Origin: Armatimonadetes bacterium 55-13
GTDB taxonomy: Bacteria > Armatimonadota > Fimbriimonadia > Fimbriimonadales > Fimbriimonadaceae
Assembly: GCA_001898035.1 (NCBI GenBank)
Contig: MKRX01000027.1
Location: forward strand, 205,727-269,726
DNA: 64,000 nucleotides
Reading direction: 5' to 3'
Positions 38,788-47,972 of the stretch are shown here, piece by piece. A program made the translations under genes and the position numbers. How positions within the stretch are numbered: the first letter of the stretch is position 1; the number at the start of each line of letters is the position of its first letter. The notes under the pieces were generated by a model. The model was not told the origin of the DNA and did not search any database. It saw nothing but the letters and a program-made list of their open reading frames with translations.

Positions 38788-39501
38788 ATGGAATTGGTAG
38801 CACTGTTAATTGGGGCATATTTCTTAGGATCTGTCCCGGTGGGCGTTCTGGTTGTCAGGGCTCACGGAAAGAACATCTTTGAGATTGGAAGCGGAAACAT
38901 TGGTGCTACTAATGTAAAGCGAGCCATTGGCACTCGCGGCGCCGTTCTTGTGTTTCTGCTCGATCTATTGAAAGGGCTGGCTCCCGCGCTGGTTGCAAGG
39001 AACCTCTTCCCGGAACGTCAAGAACTTTGGATGGCGGCGGGGTTCGCCGCTGTGATTGGCCATACCTTTTCTCCCTTTTTGAAATTCAAGGGTGGCAAAG
39101 GCGTTTCAACGGCCCTGGGCATGGCGATCGGCTCCACACCACTCGTTGCACTCATCGCCTTTGCACTCTTTATCGTCACTCTACAGGTTTTCCGATTCGT
39201 TAGCCTTTCCAGTATCATCGCCGTCATCAGCACCATCCCTCTGTGCCTCGCCCTCAATCAGTCTCCATGGGTATCCGTTGGCTATGGGTTTCTGACCGTC
39301 TATATCATTTTTAAGCACCGATCGAATATCGCTCGATTGAGAGACGGTACTGAATCGAAATTCTCGTGGCGATCAAAGCCAACAGACGACGACCCGGGAG
39401 ATGGTGGACAGTCGTTGGCAGTGGCAGTGTCCCCAAAGCCTCCCAGTTCAGCCCCAGGAGAGCGGAAAAACCTACCATCGGGTGACGATCTTGCTTCGTG
39501 A
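38788..39501 (+). CDS. plsY: Glycerol-3-phosphate acyltransferase PlsY
   Basis: Membrane enzyme that transfers the acyl group from acyl phosphate to glycerol-3-phosphate, the first step of phospholipid synthesis. Conserved loops: GSVPVGVLVVRAHGKN, IGSGNIGATNVKRAIG and GHTFSPFLKFKGGKGVSTALG. Five membrane helices are followed by a hydrophilic, Pro/Ser-rich C-terminal tail of about 45 residues that is not conserved. The end overlaps the next gene. Confidence 0.94.
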   Translation: MELVALLIGAYFLGSVPVGVLVVRAHGKNIFEIGSGNIGATNVKRAIGTRGAVLVFLLDLLKGLAPALVARNLFPERQELWMAAGFAAVIGHTFSPFLKFKGGKGVSTALGMAIGSTPLVALIAFALFIVTLQVFRFVSLSSIIAVISTIPLCLALNQSPWVSVGYGFLTVYIIFKHRSNIARLRDGTESKFSWRSKPTDDDPGDGGQSLAVAVSPKPPSSAPGERKNLPSGDDLAS

Positions 39502-40294
39502 CCAAATCTTTAATCATCCAGGCTCCCTCATGGCTGGATGCCTGATTTGGGTTCCCATCGGGATATGGGTTTTGGCTCTTGTCCAGTGGGCGGTTCAGGG
39601 AGATATCGATGTCCTGAGCGCGTTTGCGGGCATATTGGTTGGAGTCGGTTTGGGGATGACCGCGCTGCTTGCAAAGGAGCCTTTCATGGCTCCCCTGATC
39701 TTCACCGCCGTCGTCATCACTCTCATCGCATTTCCATTTGTTCGAGGGGCGCTCAACCGGCGGGCCTTGGCGCAAGTGGATGTGGATGCGATTGAGAGGG
39801 CCTATGAGATACTTGGACAAAAGCCCGGTAATGCTGCTGCCAAGTTCAAGCTCGCCAAGCTTATCTATTCCAAAGGCATGCCTGGCCACGCCCTTAGCAT
39901 TGCCGAAGACGCAATCCAACAAATGCCTGAGTCGGTGTTCGTGGAGGAGCACCGAATTCTGAAAAGTTGGCGGCACTATCGGATGCAGCCGGGGCAACTC
40001 CAACCTTTGAGTTGCCTGCAATGTAGTCACCCAAACGCCCCGGGTTTGATTTTCTGCGAAAAGTGCGGCTCAAAGTTCTTGCTCGATCACGCTCGGGGCG
40101 CGTGGGTGGGACCCGTTTTGGCCCGCAAATTGGTCGCCGCTTGGGTAGGCATTATTGTGGGTCTTGTAGGTATTCCATTTGCCGCCGCCACTCTCCCGCC
40201 CGCCGCTGCTCTGGTGGTGATTGTGGCCCTTATGGGGCTCTCGATCGCCGTGCTTGTCCTGGCCTTTAGGAATACGGGAGCTACGGCGAGTTGA
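39482..40294 (+). CDS. Membrane protein with central zinc ribbon, unknown
   Basis: About 270 residues. Layout: two or three N-terminal membrane helices (AGCLIWVPIGIWVLALVQWA), a soluble helical stretch with TPR-like pattern (GNAAAKFKLAKLIYSKGMPG), a C4 zinc ribbon (CLQCSHPNAPGLIFCEKCGS) and two C-terminal helices. The start is uncertain: GTG 39482, TTG 39491 and ATG 39530 are in frame. The TGA stop overlaps the TTG of the LptF/G gene, so it is translationally coupled to a lipopolysaccharide-export component. The function is unknown. Confidence 0.65.
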   Translation: MTILLRDQIFNHPGSLMAGCLIWVPIGIWVLALVQWAVQGDIDVLSAFAGILVGVGLGMTALLAKEPFMAPLIFTAVVITLIAFPFVRGALNRRALAQVDVDAIERAYEILGQKPGNAAAKFKLAKLIYSKGMPGHALSIAEDAIQQMPESVFVEEHRILKSWRHYRMQPGQLQPLSCLQCSHPNAPGLIFCEKCGSKFLLDHARGAWVGPVLARKLVAAWVGIIVGLVGIPFAAATLPPAAALVVIVALMGLSIAVLVLAFRNTGATAS

Positions 40295-41364
40295 AAAAGC
40301 TAGATCGGTACTTGCTTAAGGAACTCTTTGTTCCATTTCTCATCGGGACGCTTTCTGTCCTCCTGATGTTTCAGGCAAATCAAGTCATCTATATTCTCAA
40401 GACCTTCACGCCGCAAAACGTCCCGATGTCGGCCGTCTTCCAGATGGTCATTTATAAAACCCCCTATTGGGCGACCATGACTCTTCCGGTTGGCACTTCA
40501 TTAGGCGCCTCCCTAGCGATGTCTCGCTTGGTTCGGGAGAGTGAACTTACGGCAATACGTTCTGCGGGAGCCAAGATTCTCCGGGTTATCGCCCCCATTG
40601 CGCTTTTTGGCGTTTTGCTTTCGGTGGGACACTTCGTACTGGGTGAAAAGGTGATGCCCAATGCGGAGAAAGCATTTAATAAACTTCAGTCGGAAGTAAT
40701 TCAAGCCGCCGGACTCCCAACCTTCAACCAGAACATTGGCCTAAAGATCAACAACTGGTATGTGAATATTGGTGGCGTCCAGCGAGGGAGTGCGGGAAAT
40801 CTTATTCTCAGCGACATCGTGCTGTTCGAAAGAGCTCAACCGAAACAAGTGGTAATTACGACGGCGAAGAAGGGTTCCTATGACAAGGGCAATTGGATCC
40901 TGACCGACACCTTCGTGTGGGTGATCCAAGATCAGACATTAGCGAGCGCCAAGGCAGGGAAGCCCATGACGATCCACCAGCCCATTGAGATATCCTCCCT
41001 TTTTGGGCAGAACCTCCCCGATGAGAAGTCCGTGGAAGAACTCAAGGCGGCAATTGAGCGGAACAAGAAGGCCGGGATGGATACGCGATACGACGAGGTT
41101 CAATACCACAACCGTTTTGCCGCACCCGCGGCCTGTATGGTTTTCGCGCTTGTTTCTCCGATTTTTGCCGTTTGGTTTGCCCGAAGTGGCGCATTCATGG
41201 GAGTTCTGCTGAGCATGATCCTAGTCCTGCTTTACTACAACGCCTACGTGATTTGCACCGAGGTGATCGGTAGGTATGGCTGGACATCTCCTCTTGTCGC
41301 CGCTTGGCTGCCGAATGTGCTCTTTGTGGGCCTTGGCTTGCTTGCCATCCGGAGGCTGGAGTGA
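40291..41364 (+). CDS. LptF/LptG-family permease
   Basis: Inner-membrane permease of the LPS-extraction ABC complex (YjgP/YjgQ family). The N-terminal helix block LDRYLLKELFVPFLIGTLSV and IYKTPYWATMTLPVGTSLGA is typical; a periplasmic beta-jellyroll lies in the middle (LKINNWYVNIGGVQRG) and three helices are at the C-terminus. 357 residues. The TTG start overlaps the previous stop, and its stop overlaps the GTG of the LptD-like gene. Only one permease is seen here; LptB and a second permease are not in the window. Confidence 0.9.
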   Translation: MKKLDRYLLKELFVPFLIGTLSVLLMFQANQVIYILKTFTPQNVPMSAVFQMVIYKTPYWATMTLPVGTSLGASLAMSRLVRESELTAIRSAGAKILRVIAPIALFGVLLSVGHFVLGEKVMPNAEKAFNKLQSEVIQAAGLPTFNQNIGLKINNWYVNIGGVQRGSAGNLILSDIVLFERAQPKQVVITTAKKGSYDKGNWILTDTFVWVIQDQTLASAKAGKPMTIHQPIEISSLFGQNLPDEKSVEELKAAIERNKKAGMDTRYDEVQYHNRFAAPAACMVFALVSPIFAVWFARSGAFMGVLLSMILVLLYYNAYVICTEVIGRYGWTSPLVAAWLPNVLFVGLGLLAIRRLE

Positions 41365-43670
41365 GGCGTCACACCAGTATCGTCATTCTGGTTTTTGTTT
41401 CGGCAACGGCTCCTGCACAAAATATTGGGGGAGCACTTCAGGGCGTTGTCAAACAACTCAAAGACAAGGAGCTACTTCCCAAGCCGCCGCAGATTTCGCC
41501 TACGCAACCGCAAGTTAACGATCCCAAGATACGTGCCGGCGAACTCCCTTCGCCAGACCGGACGGTGGAGAACCCAAACAAGTTAGTCGTCAATCATGGC
41601 GATGCCGATCTTAAGGGACCACTGATTGTTGTTACAAATGGCGCGGAGATCGCTTATCGTGGCTACGAGATTTTTGGCGACCGGATTGAAGGAAACAGCA
41701 AGACTCAGATATTCAAGGCTATTGGGCATGTGATGGTCCTAGGATTGGACGCCTTCGTCAAAGGCGATGAGGTCACCGTTAATCTTCGTAACGGAACGTT
41801 TTTGGCCAAAGATTCCTTCGTTGAGGCGCGACCGAGTCTTCTTGGCGGCAACATTCAACGAAACCTTTATGTTCGCGGCGGACAAACCTATGGAACGCGC
41901 AATGAGATTTTTGGAGAAGCTTGCGACGTTACCTCATGCGATCTAGAGCACCCTCATTATCACTTGCAGGCGGCAAAGGCGACGATTCGTCCGGGCAGAA
42001 GGGCGATCTTTAGAAAAGTGTCCGTGGTGGTGCTGAATAAGACGATCTTCAAATTGCCCTATCTGTCCATACCACTCGATGAAAGAACCTATCGCTACAT
42101 GCCTGAAGTAGGACAGACCTTTGACGAAGGTTACTACGCGAAATTCAAGTTTGGAATACCTCTCAAAGGGGACTTCAATTTTCTCGACAGCCACGTCGAC
42201 TACTACACCAAGAAGGGGGCGGGACTCGGGCTCGACTATAGCTACAATGCTCCCAATACTCGTGGTATCGCAACCATTTATAGCGTCTTGGGGAGCGACA
42301 AAACTCTCAATATCACGTCACGGCATCGCTCTGATTTCAGGTTTGGCACACTAACGGTCGATACAAATTATCAGCAAAATAACTATCTCAGCACTCCTGA
42401 TTCCGCTATCCTATCTTCTCGTATTGGTTTCCTCATTCCGCAAGCGAGAGGCGTGAGTACTCGACTTGGAGTCCTCTACAACAGCAACAACTCCGGTGGG
42501 TACACAAGTGAGTCTCAGACATTCACGGTAAACGATCTGCGTCGGTGGACCTCCGATTTTAAGACCACTCTCGACTTGGGGTTCGCGAAGAGCGCAAGTT
42601 CGAGTGGTTCTTTTTCTACTGAACGCTCTCAACTCGATGTGAAGTTTCGGGCCGAGCAAGATCTTCACCGAGCCACGGCTCAATTCGACTATCAACGATC
42701 CATTCCCGTCGGCGACACTTCAGGCTTCTTCAGCGGCTCGGATCGGACCCCAGTTATCTCCTTGCTTTCGGATTCCAGGAGGCTGTTTGGGCGGGGAAGG
42801 AACTTTCCTCTCCCGTTCAACGCCGAACTTTCACTTGGCGAATTTGCGAACACGCTCGACAAGAATCGGGTGACGCGTGCGAATTTCGATTTCAACGTCA
42901 GTCGTCCAGATCGTAGTAATAAACGTCTGAAGCTCGATGTGAACGGGCGATTTAAGCAAGGAATCTATAGCGACGATACCGCCCAATACGTTCTGGGCTT
43001 GGGGATGGTAGCGAGTTATTCCCTCGGATACGACACTAGTTTCAATATCCGCTACAACAATTTGCGTCCCTATGGATTCTCCCCGCTTTCGATCGATAGG
43101 ATTGGAAAGACAAACCTTCTCACGGCCGACTTGAGCACCAGACCTTATCGAACCCTCTTGGTGGGAGCCCAAACTGGGTACGACATGCTCCAGCTAGAAA
43201 AGAAGAGCACGGCGTGGCAGACGATTGGCACGCGATTGGAATACATGCCGACCAGCTATATCTCATTTCGATCCGTTGCCACTTACGATACTTTCCAAGG
43301 GGTTTGGAATAACCTTCGCGTCGACCTGGCTTACCGTCCCGGAGCGACTTTTGTAGGCGTAGGCGCTAAATACGATGGCGTTCGCAAGGTTTGGAGTTCA
43401 GCAGAGGCATTTGTCGACGGATTCAAGTGGGGCAGACTCCGGACAAGCGCCATGCTGAACTATAACGGCTACCTGAAGCGGTTCGAGGCGAGGCATTTCC
43501 AATTTACTTACGATCTACACTGTGCCGAGGCTGTTCTGACGGTTATCGACAATCCAATTGGATTTCGTTCCGGAACCTCCATCAATTTCATGCTTCGATT
43601 GAAGGCGTTCCCATTTAATACCGCGTTTGGAACCGGGACGAGTGGACAGCCAGTGAGCTTGGGGAACTAG
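41361..43670 (+). CDS. LptD/OstA-like outer-membrane protein
   Basis: 769 residues from the GTG at 41361, chosen for the upstream GGAGG, the 4-bp overlap with the permease gene, and the signal peptide (RRHTSIVILVFVSATAPAQ). Residues of about 70-220 form an OstA/LptA-like beta-jellyroll (AEIAYRGYEIFGDRIEGNSK, KGDEVTVNLRNGTFLAKDSF, CDVTSCDLEHPHYHLQAAK, the last with two close cysteines as in LptD). The rest alternates strands typical of a beta-barrel. Together with the permease this indicates LPS or a similar glycolipid delivered to the outer membrane. It shares a CTAG with the convergent permease gene. Confidence 0.8.
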   Translation: MRRHTSIVILVFVSATAPAQNIGGALQGVVKQLKDKELLPKPPQISPTQPQVNDPKIRAGELPSPDRTVENPNKLVVNHGDADLKGPLIVVTNGAEIAYRGYEIFGDRIEGNSKTQIFKAIGHVMVLGLDAFVKGDEVTVNLRNGTFLAKDSFVEARPSLLGGNIQRNLYVRGGQTYGTRNEIFGEACDVTSCDLEHPHYHLQAAKATIRPGRRAIFRKVSVVVLNKTIFKLPYLSIPLDERTYRYMPEVGQTFDEGYYAKFKFGIPLKGDFNFLDSHVDYYTKKGAGLGLDYSYNAPNTRGIATIYSVLGSDKTLNITSRHRSDFRFGTLTVDTNYQQNNYLSTPDSAILSSRIGFLIPQARGVSTRLGVLYNSNNSGGYTSESQTFTVNDLRRWTSDFKTTLDLGFAKSASSSGSFSTERSQLDVKFRAEQDLHRATAQFDYQRSIPVGDTSGFFSGSDRTPVISLLSDSRRLFGRGRNFPLPFNAELSLGEFANTLDKNRVTRANFDFNVSRPDRSNKRLKLDVNGRFKQGIYSDDTAQYVLGLGMVASYSLGYDTSFNIRYNNLRPYGFSPLSIDRIGKTNLLTADLSTRPYRTLLVGAQTGYDMLQLEKKSTAWQTIGTRLEYMPTSYISFRSVATYDTFQGVWNNLRVDLAYRPGATFVGVGAKYDGVRKVWSSAEAFVDGFKWGRLRTSAMLNYNGYLKRFEARHFQFTYDLHCAEAVLTVIDNPIGFRSGTSINFMLRLKAFPFNTAFGTGTSGQPVSLGN

Positions 43671-44452
43671 CTACTAGCGCTGGTGTAGTGACGTAGCGCA
43701 AATCGCCAAAACCAACGAGAGGCGAGCAAGGCCACCAGAGCCCAGGTCAGACCCATGGCGACCATATTCCACTGAACCTGGCGTACAAGTTGCGACGATG
43801 GCACGGTTGCAATGAATCCCAGCGGTACGACAAACGTCAGCAGGCGTCTTAAGCCCAATTCATAAATGTCCATGGGAAATCGGGCGACCTGGGTCGCCGA
43901 TTCGGTAAGAACCCAAAGGTTGTCGACTCTCACCAGCCAAACTCCCGTCGTCATCAAAATCAAGCAGAAAGAGTAATAGATGGCAAGAGACGCAGCAACA
44001 AGCAGGACATATGCCAGCCATTGGTTAGCTGAAGGAGTGATATGAGTCTGAGCCAATCCAAAGATCAGGAGCGCGATTCCAGCAAGCAAATTACCAATCT
44101 GATCGAAATTGAATCGGCGAGTCGATATCCAAAACTGAGTGTCGATTGGCTTCGTGATCACGAAGTCCAACGTTCCTTGCCGAACTTGCTGCGGAATTTC
44201 CATCAACGACATGAAGAATGCCGCCGAGATCGACGTCATGATGAATATAGTTGCGGCAAGGATAAACGAGTCGGCGCGAGACCAACCGGCCACCGAGTCC
44301 GTGTTGCCGTAAATTACCAGAAGGATCAATACGAAAAACGCGATCCAAACGATACTTTGAAGGATTTTGGCGAAGAAGTTGGCTCGGAATTCCAACTCAC
44401 GGGCAAATGACGAGACGAAGAAAGTTCGGTAGATCCGCCAATACCGCCGCAC
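43667..44452 (-). CDS. ABC-2 type transporter permease
   Basis: 261-residue protein with six membrane helices. The pattern SFARELEFRANFFAKILQSI, QQVRQGTLDFVITKPIDTQF (the loop before helix 3) and the C-terminal WALVALLASRWFWRFALRHY matches the ABC2_membrane_6 permeases, whose partner ATPase is usually next door. No ATPase gene is adjacent here, so the partner must be elsewhere or beyond recognition. The stop overlaps that of the LptD-like gene by 4 bp. Confidence 0.85.
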   Translation of the reverse strand: MRRYWRIYRTFFVSSFARELEFRANFFAKILQSIVWIAFFVLILLVIYGNTDSVAGWSRADSFILAATIFIMTSISAAFFMSLMEIPQQVRQGTLDFVITKPIDTQFWISTRRFNFDQIGNLLAGIALLIFGLAQTHITPSANQWLAYVLLVAASLAIYYSFCLILMTTGVWLVRVDNLWVLTESATQVARFPMDIYELGLRRLLTFVVPLGFIATVPSSQLVRQVQWNMVAMGLTWALVALLASRWFWRFALRHYTSASS

Positions 44453-44476
44453 GCTCGAATATTACTCGTCCGGGCG

Positions 44477-44482
44477 TATAAT
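44477..44482 (+). promoter_or_regulatory. Consensus -10 (TATAAT) 7 nt before a start codon
   Basis: TATAAT at 44477-44482, 7 nt, then ATG at 44490. No good -35. It predicts a leaderless transcript. Confidence 0.5.
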
Positions 44483-44489
44483 TTCCGCC

Positions 44490-46424
44490 ATGCTCGGCGT
44501 CTTGATCAGCTTCTTGGCGACTTTGTCCGCCATCCTCCTCGGTCGCCGACTGTTCCGGGAAACCCTCGCAGGTCTCGATCCTGCGGCCCACTTTGGCCTA
44601 TCTGGCCTTATCGGCTTGGCGCTAGTGGGCAGTTTCACTTTTTTGTGCGGACTTTTCGGTCAGTTCATGATCGCTGTTGTCGGCGTATTCTTAGCGGGTG
44701 CAGTCGCGTTTGCTTCAGACGTGAATTTCCTAAAGGACTCGAGGTGGAAATTCAAAAAGCCCGAGGGATCAGATTTGATTTTTCCGGTCGTGATTGGACT
44801 CGCGATGCTGCTGTGTCTTTTCGCGGTGTTGGCGCCCAGCGACTCGAACGATTGGGACACCCTTGCCTACCACTTGGCGGTACCAAAGCTTTGGTTGCAA
44901 GCGGGAAAGATCAGCGTTATCGATTTCATCCACCAAAGCAATTTTCCCTTCACGGTCGATAGCCTCTACATTCTTGGCCTCAAGTGGGGCGGAGCTGCGG
45001 GCGCGAAAGCCTTTAACTGGTTCTTCACCGGTTTGGGAGCGATCACTCTTTTTGGTTTAGGGAGGCAGCGGTATGGCCAACGAGCGGGATGGTGGGCCGC
45101 CCTCGCATTTTGCTCCGCACCGGTCGTGCTGCTCGAAACTGGAACCGGTTACATTGATGTAGCGCATGGTCTCTACGCAGGGCTTGGGATTGTTTTGGCC
45201 TGTTGGTGGCTTGAGAACCAAGATCGACGACTAGCTGTATTGAGTGGAATCATGCTCGGATTTGCCACCGGCACGAAATACACCGGGCTTCAGACCATTG
45301 CCGTGGTCGGAATCGTCATGCTTATCGGTGCCGTCATTTGGAAGCGAGACATAAAGTGGGTCTTCTTGGTGGGGCTGCTCGCCATTCTGATCGGCGCCCC
45401 CTGGTATGTAAAAAATGCGCTCTGGAAAGAAAACCCCGTGTTCCCCTTTTTCTACAGCAAACTGGGCGGCAAGGACTGGGATCAAAGGCGAGCCGATGCC
45501 TACACGAACGAGCAGAATGGATTCGGCGTGGGGAGAGAGGCGCCACCAGCCGGAAAGATCGAACCTGGCCGACTAGGACACAGCGTTCTAGGATTGGCTT
45601 ATCAACCGGGACGATACATCAACCCAAGGCAAACGATGGGCCTGGGAGATCCGCTTGGTGCAGTAGGAATGGCGCTCATGGCGACGCTAACTCTTGCTCT
45701 TTTCGGTGGATTGAAGAGCATTTTTCAGAAGTCAACTATGGCGTCCGTGCTTCTTAGTCTCTTGATCTGGTTTGTACTAACTCAACAAAGCAGGTACATC
45801 ATCACCCTGGCGGTTCCATTGGCCTTGCTTGCCGCCGAACTGAGCCTAAGACGTATCTTGGGATTGGTGGTGACGGCCCTTATTGGGCTCCAGGCAGCGT
45901 ACTCCTTGGGATTGCTTCATCTCCAAAGGTCTGCCGACCAAATGCAAGTCGTTCTGGGAAAGGTAACCGAGGAGGAATATTTAACTCGGAGATTGGGCTT
46001 CTATGTACCCAGCAAGGCCATCAATCAGCTGGGGCCAGAGTCGAAGACCGCGCTCTATGACGAAGTATTTGGCTACATGCTGGACGTGCCCTACTATTGG
46101 GCCAATCCGGGCCACAGCACTCTTATCACTTACGATTCGATGCAGGATGGAAGGTCATATGCAGATGGAATGCGGAGGCTAGGTTTCACTCATGTCTATA
46201 TGAATTTAGGAAGACTGGTCAAATCTGATGAGGACGTCCAGACGATTTTGGGAGTCATGGGGGGGCAACCGTTTGCGGCGAAGAAACGAGAAGAATGGAT
46301 GAATAACTGGGAAGTAAAGTTCAATGCGCTCATTCCTGAGGCAGTGGCCGCCGGGGAACTTGAGATCGTGCAGGTGTTCGGAAATACCCAGCGTCCACAG
46401 GCAATTCTCTTGAAATTCAAATAA
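44490..46424 (+). CDS. ArnT/PMT-like polytopic membrane protein
   Basis: 644 residues with 12 or more helices. The large first periplasmic loop carries PSDSNDWDTLAYHLAVPKLW and HQSNFPFTVDSLYILGLKWG, the D-x-L-x-Y-H-L ... N-x-P pattern of GT-C membrane glycosyltransferases that use polyprenyl-phosphate sugars. The C-terminal 170 residues form a soluble domain. A role in surface glycan or lipid modification is likely; the donor and acceptor are unknown. It is expressed from its own start with TATAAT 7 nt upstream. Confidence 0.75.
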   Translation: MLGVLISFLATLSAILLGRRLFRETLAGLDPAAHFGLSGLIGLALVGSFTFLCGLFGQFMIAVVGVFLAGAVAFASDVNFLKDSRWKFKKPEGSDLIFPVVIGLAMLLCLFAVLAPSDSNDWDTLAYHLAVPKLWLQAGKISVIDFIHQSNFPFTVDSLYILGLKWGGAAGAKAFNWFFTGLGAITLFGLGRQRYGQRAGWWAALAFCSAPVVLLETGTGYIDVAHGLYAGLGIVLACWWLENQDRRLAVLSGIMLGFATGTKYTGLQTIAVVGIVMLIGAVIWKRDIKWVFLVGLLAILIGAPWYVKNALWKENPVFPFFYSKLGGKDWDQRRADAYTNEQNGFGVGREAPPAGKIEPGRLGHSVLGLAYQPGRYINPRQTMGLGDPLGAVGMALMATLTLALFGGLKSIFQKSTMASVLLSLLIWFVLTQQSRYIITLAVPLALLAAELSLRRILGLVVTALIGLQAAYSLGLLHLQRSADQMQVVLGKVTEEEYLTRRLGFYVPSKAINQLGPESKTALYDEVFGYMLDVPYYWANPGHSTLITYDSMQDGRSYADGMRRLGFTHVYMNLGRLVKSDEDVQTILGVMGGQPFAAKKREEWMNNWEVKFNALIPEAVAAGELEIVQVFGNTQRPQAILLKFK

Positions 46425-46485
46425 CTGCAAGAAAAAGGAAAATCGATATTGACTGTCGAATCGTCCTTCTCTGTTAGGTAGCGAA

Positions 46486-46980
46486 ATGGACGAAAACAAC
46501 ACGCCCCCCTCGAACGAGCCAACTCCGACTCCGGAACCGGAAACGCCTCCGACTCCTCCGGCGCCAGAACCTGCGCCCGCTGCGACAAGTGCATATCCTC
46601 GTGATGTGCCTGCCGGGAAAGGGCCGGTGCCTTGGTCAAGTGCGCCTGATCCCTCAATCCCAAGCGATCAGAAGATGCATGCTCTTTTGTGCTGGGTATT
46701 GAGCTTGTTTGCCAGCTTCATTGCTCCGCTCGTCTTTCTTTTGATCTCGAAAGATAAGCCGTTTGTCTACCATCATGCCGCGCAATGCTTGTCGCTGGCG
46801 ATTGTGACGACGGTGATCGCCATTATCTGCATCGTCACTTGCGTTGGAATGGTGTTGCTACCGTTTCTGAGCTTGGCGGTGCTTGCAGTGGTTATCATGG
46901 GTGCGATTGCGGCCAACGCCGGATCGCATTTCGATCCGCCGCTCACCGGGAAGATCAGCAAGTCCCTGTTTAAGGCCTAG
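46486..46980 (+). CDS. DUF4870-like membrane protein with Pro-rich N-terminus
   Basis: 164 residues. The first 60 residues are a Pro/Glu/Thr/Ala-rich, unstructured segment. The following part (DQKMHALLCWVLSLFASFIA, FLLISKDKPFVYHHAAQCLS and two more hydrophobic stretches) matches the DUF4870 family of small membrane proteins, whose function is unknown. A TTGACT at 46449 and a TTAGGT ending 6 nt before the ATG could be its promoter. A 12-bp hairpin lies just after the stop. Confidence 0.75.
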   Translation: MDENNTPPSNEPTPTPEPETPPTPPAPEPAPAATSAYPRDVPAGKGPVPWSSAPDPSIPSDQKMHALLCWVLSLFASFIAPLVFLLISKDKPFVYHHAAQCLSLAIVTTVIAIICIVTCVGMVLLPFLSLAVLAVVIMGAIAANAGSHFDPPLTGKISKSLFKA

Positions 46981-46986
46981 GTTAGG

Positions 46987-47013
46987 TTCCAGGGGGTAAC
47001 CTACCCCCTGGAA
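46987..47013 (+). promoter_or_regulatory. Perfect 12-bp hairpin touching the AKR start codon
   Basis: TTCCAGGGGGTA (46987-46998) / TACCCCCTGGAA (47002-47013), loop ACC. The last base is the A of the ATG at 47013. A weaker alternative stem (TAGGTT 46983-46988 / AACCTA 46998-47003) is mutually exclusive with it. It could terminate the upstream gene and also hide the translation start of the aldo/keto reductase. Confidence 0.6.
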
Positions 47014-47972
47014 TGAACTATCGAAAACTGGGGCGATATGGCCTCAAGGTGAGCGAAGTCGCCCTTGGTGGCTGGCTGACCCATGGGCGCAGTCTAGACG
47101 ACGGCGCCACAACGCAAATCGTTAATCGCGCCTTTGATCTCGGCATCAACTTCTTTGATACCGCAGACGTTTACAATCAGGGCGAGGCGGAAAAATCTCT
47201 TGCAATTGCGATTAAGTCCTTCCGCCGTGATGACTTAGTCATTGCGACGAAGTGCTTCTTCCCTATGAGCGATCGCCCAAATGATCGTGGCTTGAGTCGA
47301 AAACACATTGTCGAGTCGGTAAATCATTCCCTTGAACGGCTCCAGGTTGATTACATCGACCTAATGCAGTTCCATCGCCTTGACTTGGATACTCCGATCG
47401 ATGAGACCGTGCGCGCCATTGATGATCTCATTCGTCAAGGCAAGGTCTTGTACTGGGGAACCAGCGAATGGCCAGCTCACAAGATTACCGAGGCTGTGTT
47501 AACCGCGAAGGAACTGAACGCCAATCCGCCGGCGAGTAATCAGCCTGCCTACAATATGTTGCACCGTGGAATAGAAGCGGCCGTACTCCCTGTTTCAGAA
47601 CAATACGGGATTGGCAACGTGGTTTTTTCGCCCCTTGCACAGGGTGTGCTTACGGGTAAGTACTTCCCGGGACAGATGCCCGCATCTGGCACGCGAGCCG
47701 CCGACGAAAAGTCGAACATGTTCATGAAGAATCTTATGAGCGACGAGACTCTTTCTCGTGTTCAGAGCCTCAAGGCTTACGTTGAGGGACTGGGATATAC
47801 CATGCCCCAGTTTACGTTGGCCTGGTGCCTACGGCAGCCGGCGGTCAGTTCCGTCATCATCGGCGCGACCAGCCCGGAGCAGGTCGAAGAGAACGTGAAA
47901 GGCAGTGGACTCCAACTTGATCCAGAGATTTGGTCTCAGGCTGAAGGAATCCTCTTAGGCAAGGCAGAGTAG
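47013..47972 (+). CDS. Aldo/keto reductase, Kv-beta-like
   Basis: 319 residues. Tetrad regions FFDTADVYNQGEAE, VIATKCFFPM and LMQFHRLDLD are intact; the cofactor motif is VIIGATSPEQ. WGTSEWPAHKITEA and VFSPLAQGVLTGKY are typical of the potassium-channel beta-subunit/YghZ group. It is a paralogue of the reductase at 27.4 kb but clearly distinct. Its ATG is at the base of a strong hairpin. It directly abuts the ACT-domain gene (zero spacing), so it shares a transcript with lysC. Confidence 0.9.
   Translation: MNYRKLGRYGLKVSEVALGGWLTHGRSLDDGATTQIVNRAFDLGINFFDTADVYNQGEAEKSLAIAIKSFRRDDLVIATKCFFPMSDRPNDRGLSRKHIVESVNHSLERLQVDYIDLMQFHRLDLDTPIDETVRAIDDLIRQGKVLYWGTSEWPAHKITEAVLTAKELNANPPASNQPAYNMLHRGIEAAVLPVSEQYGIGNVVFSPLAQGVLTGKYFPGQMPASGTRAADEKSNMFMKNLMSDETLSRVQSLKAYVEGLGYTMPQFTLAWCLRQPAVSSVIIGATSPEQVEENVKGSGLQLDPEIWSQAEGILLGKAE

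Noticed and set aside
40291-41364. Assignment as specifically LptF or LptG
   Set aside because: The two paralogous families cannot be told apart by eye, and only one copy is present here.
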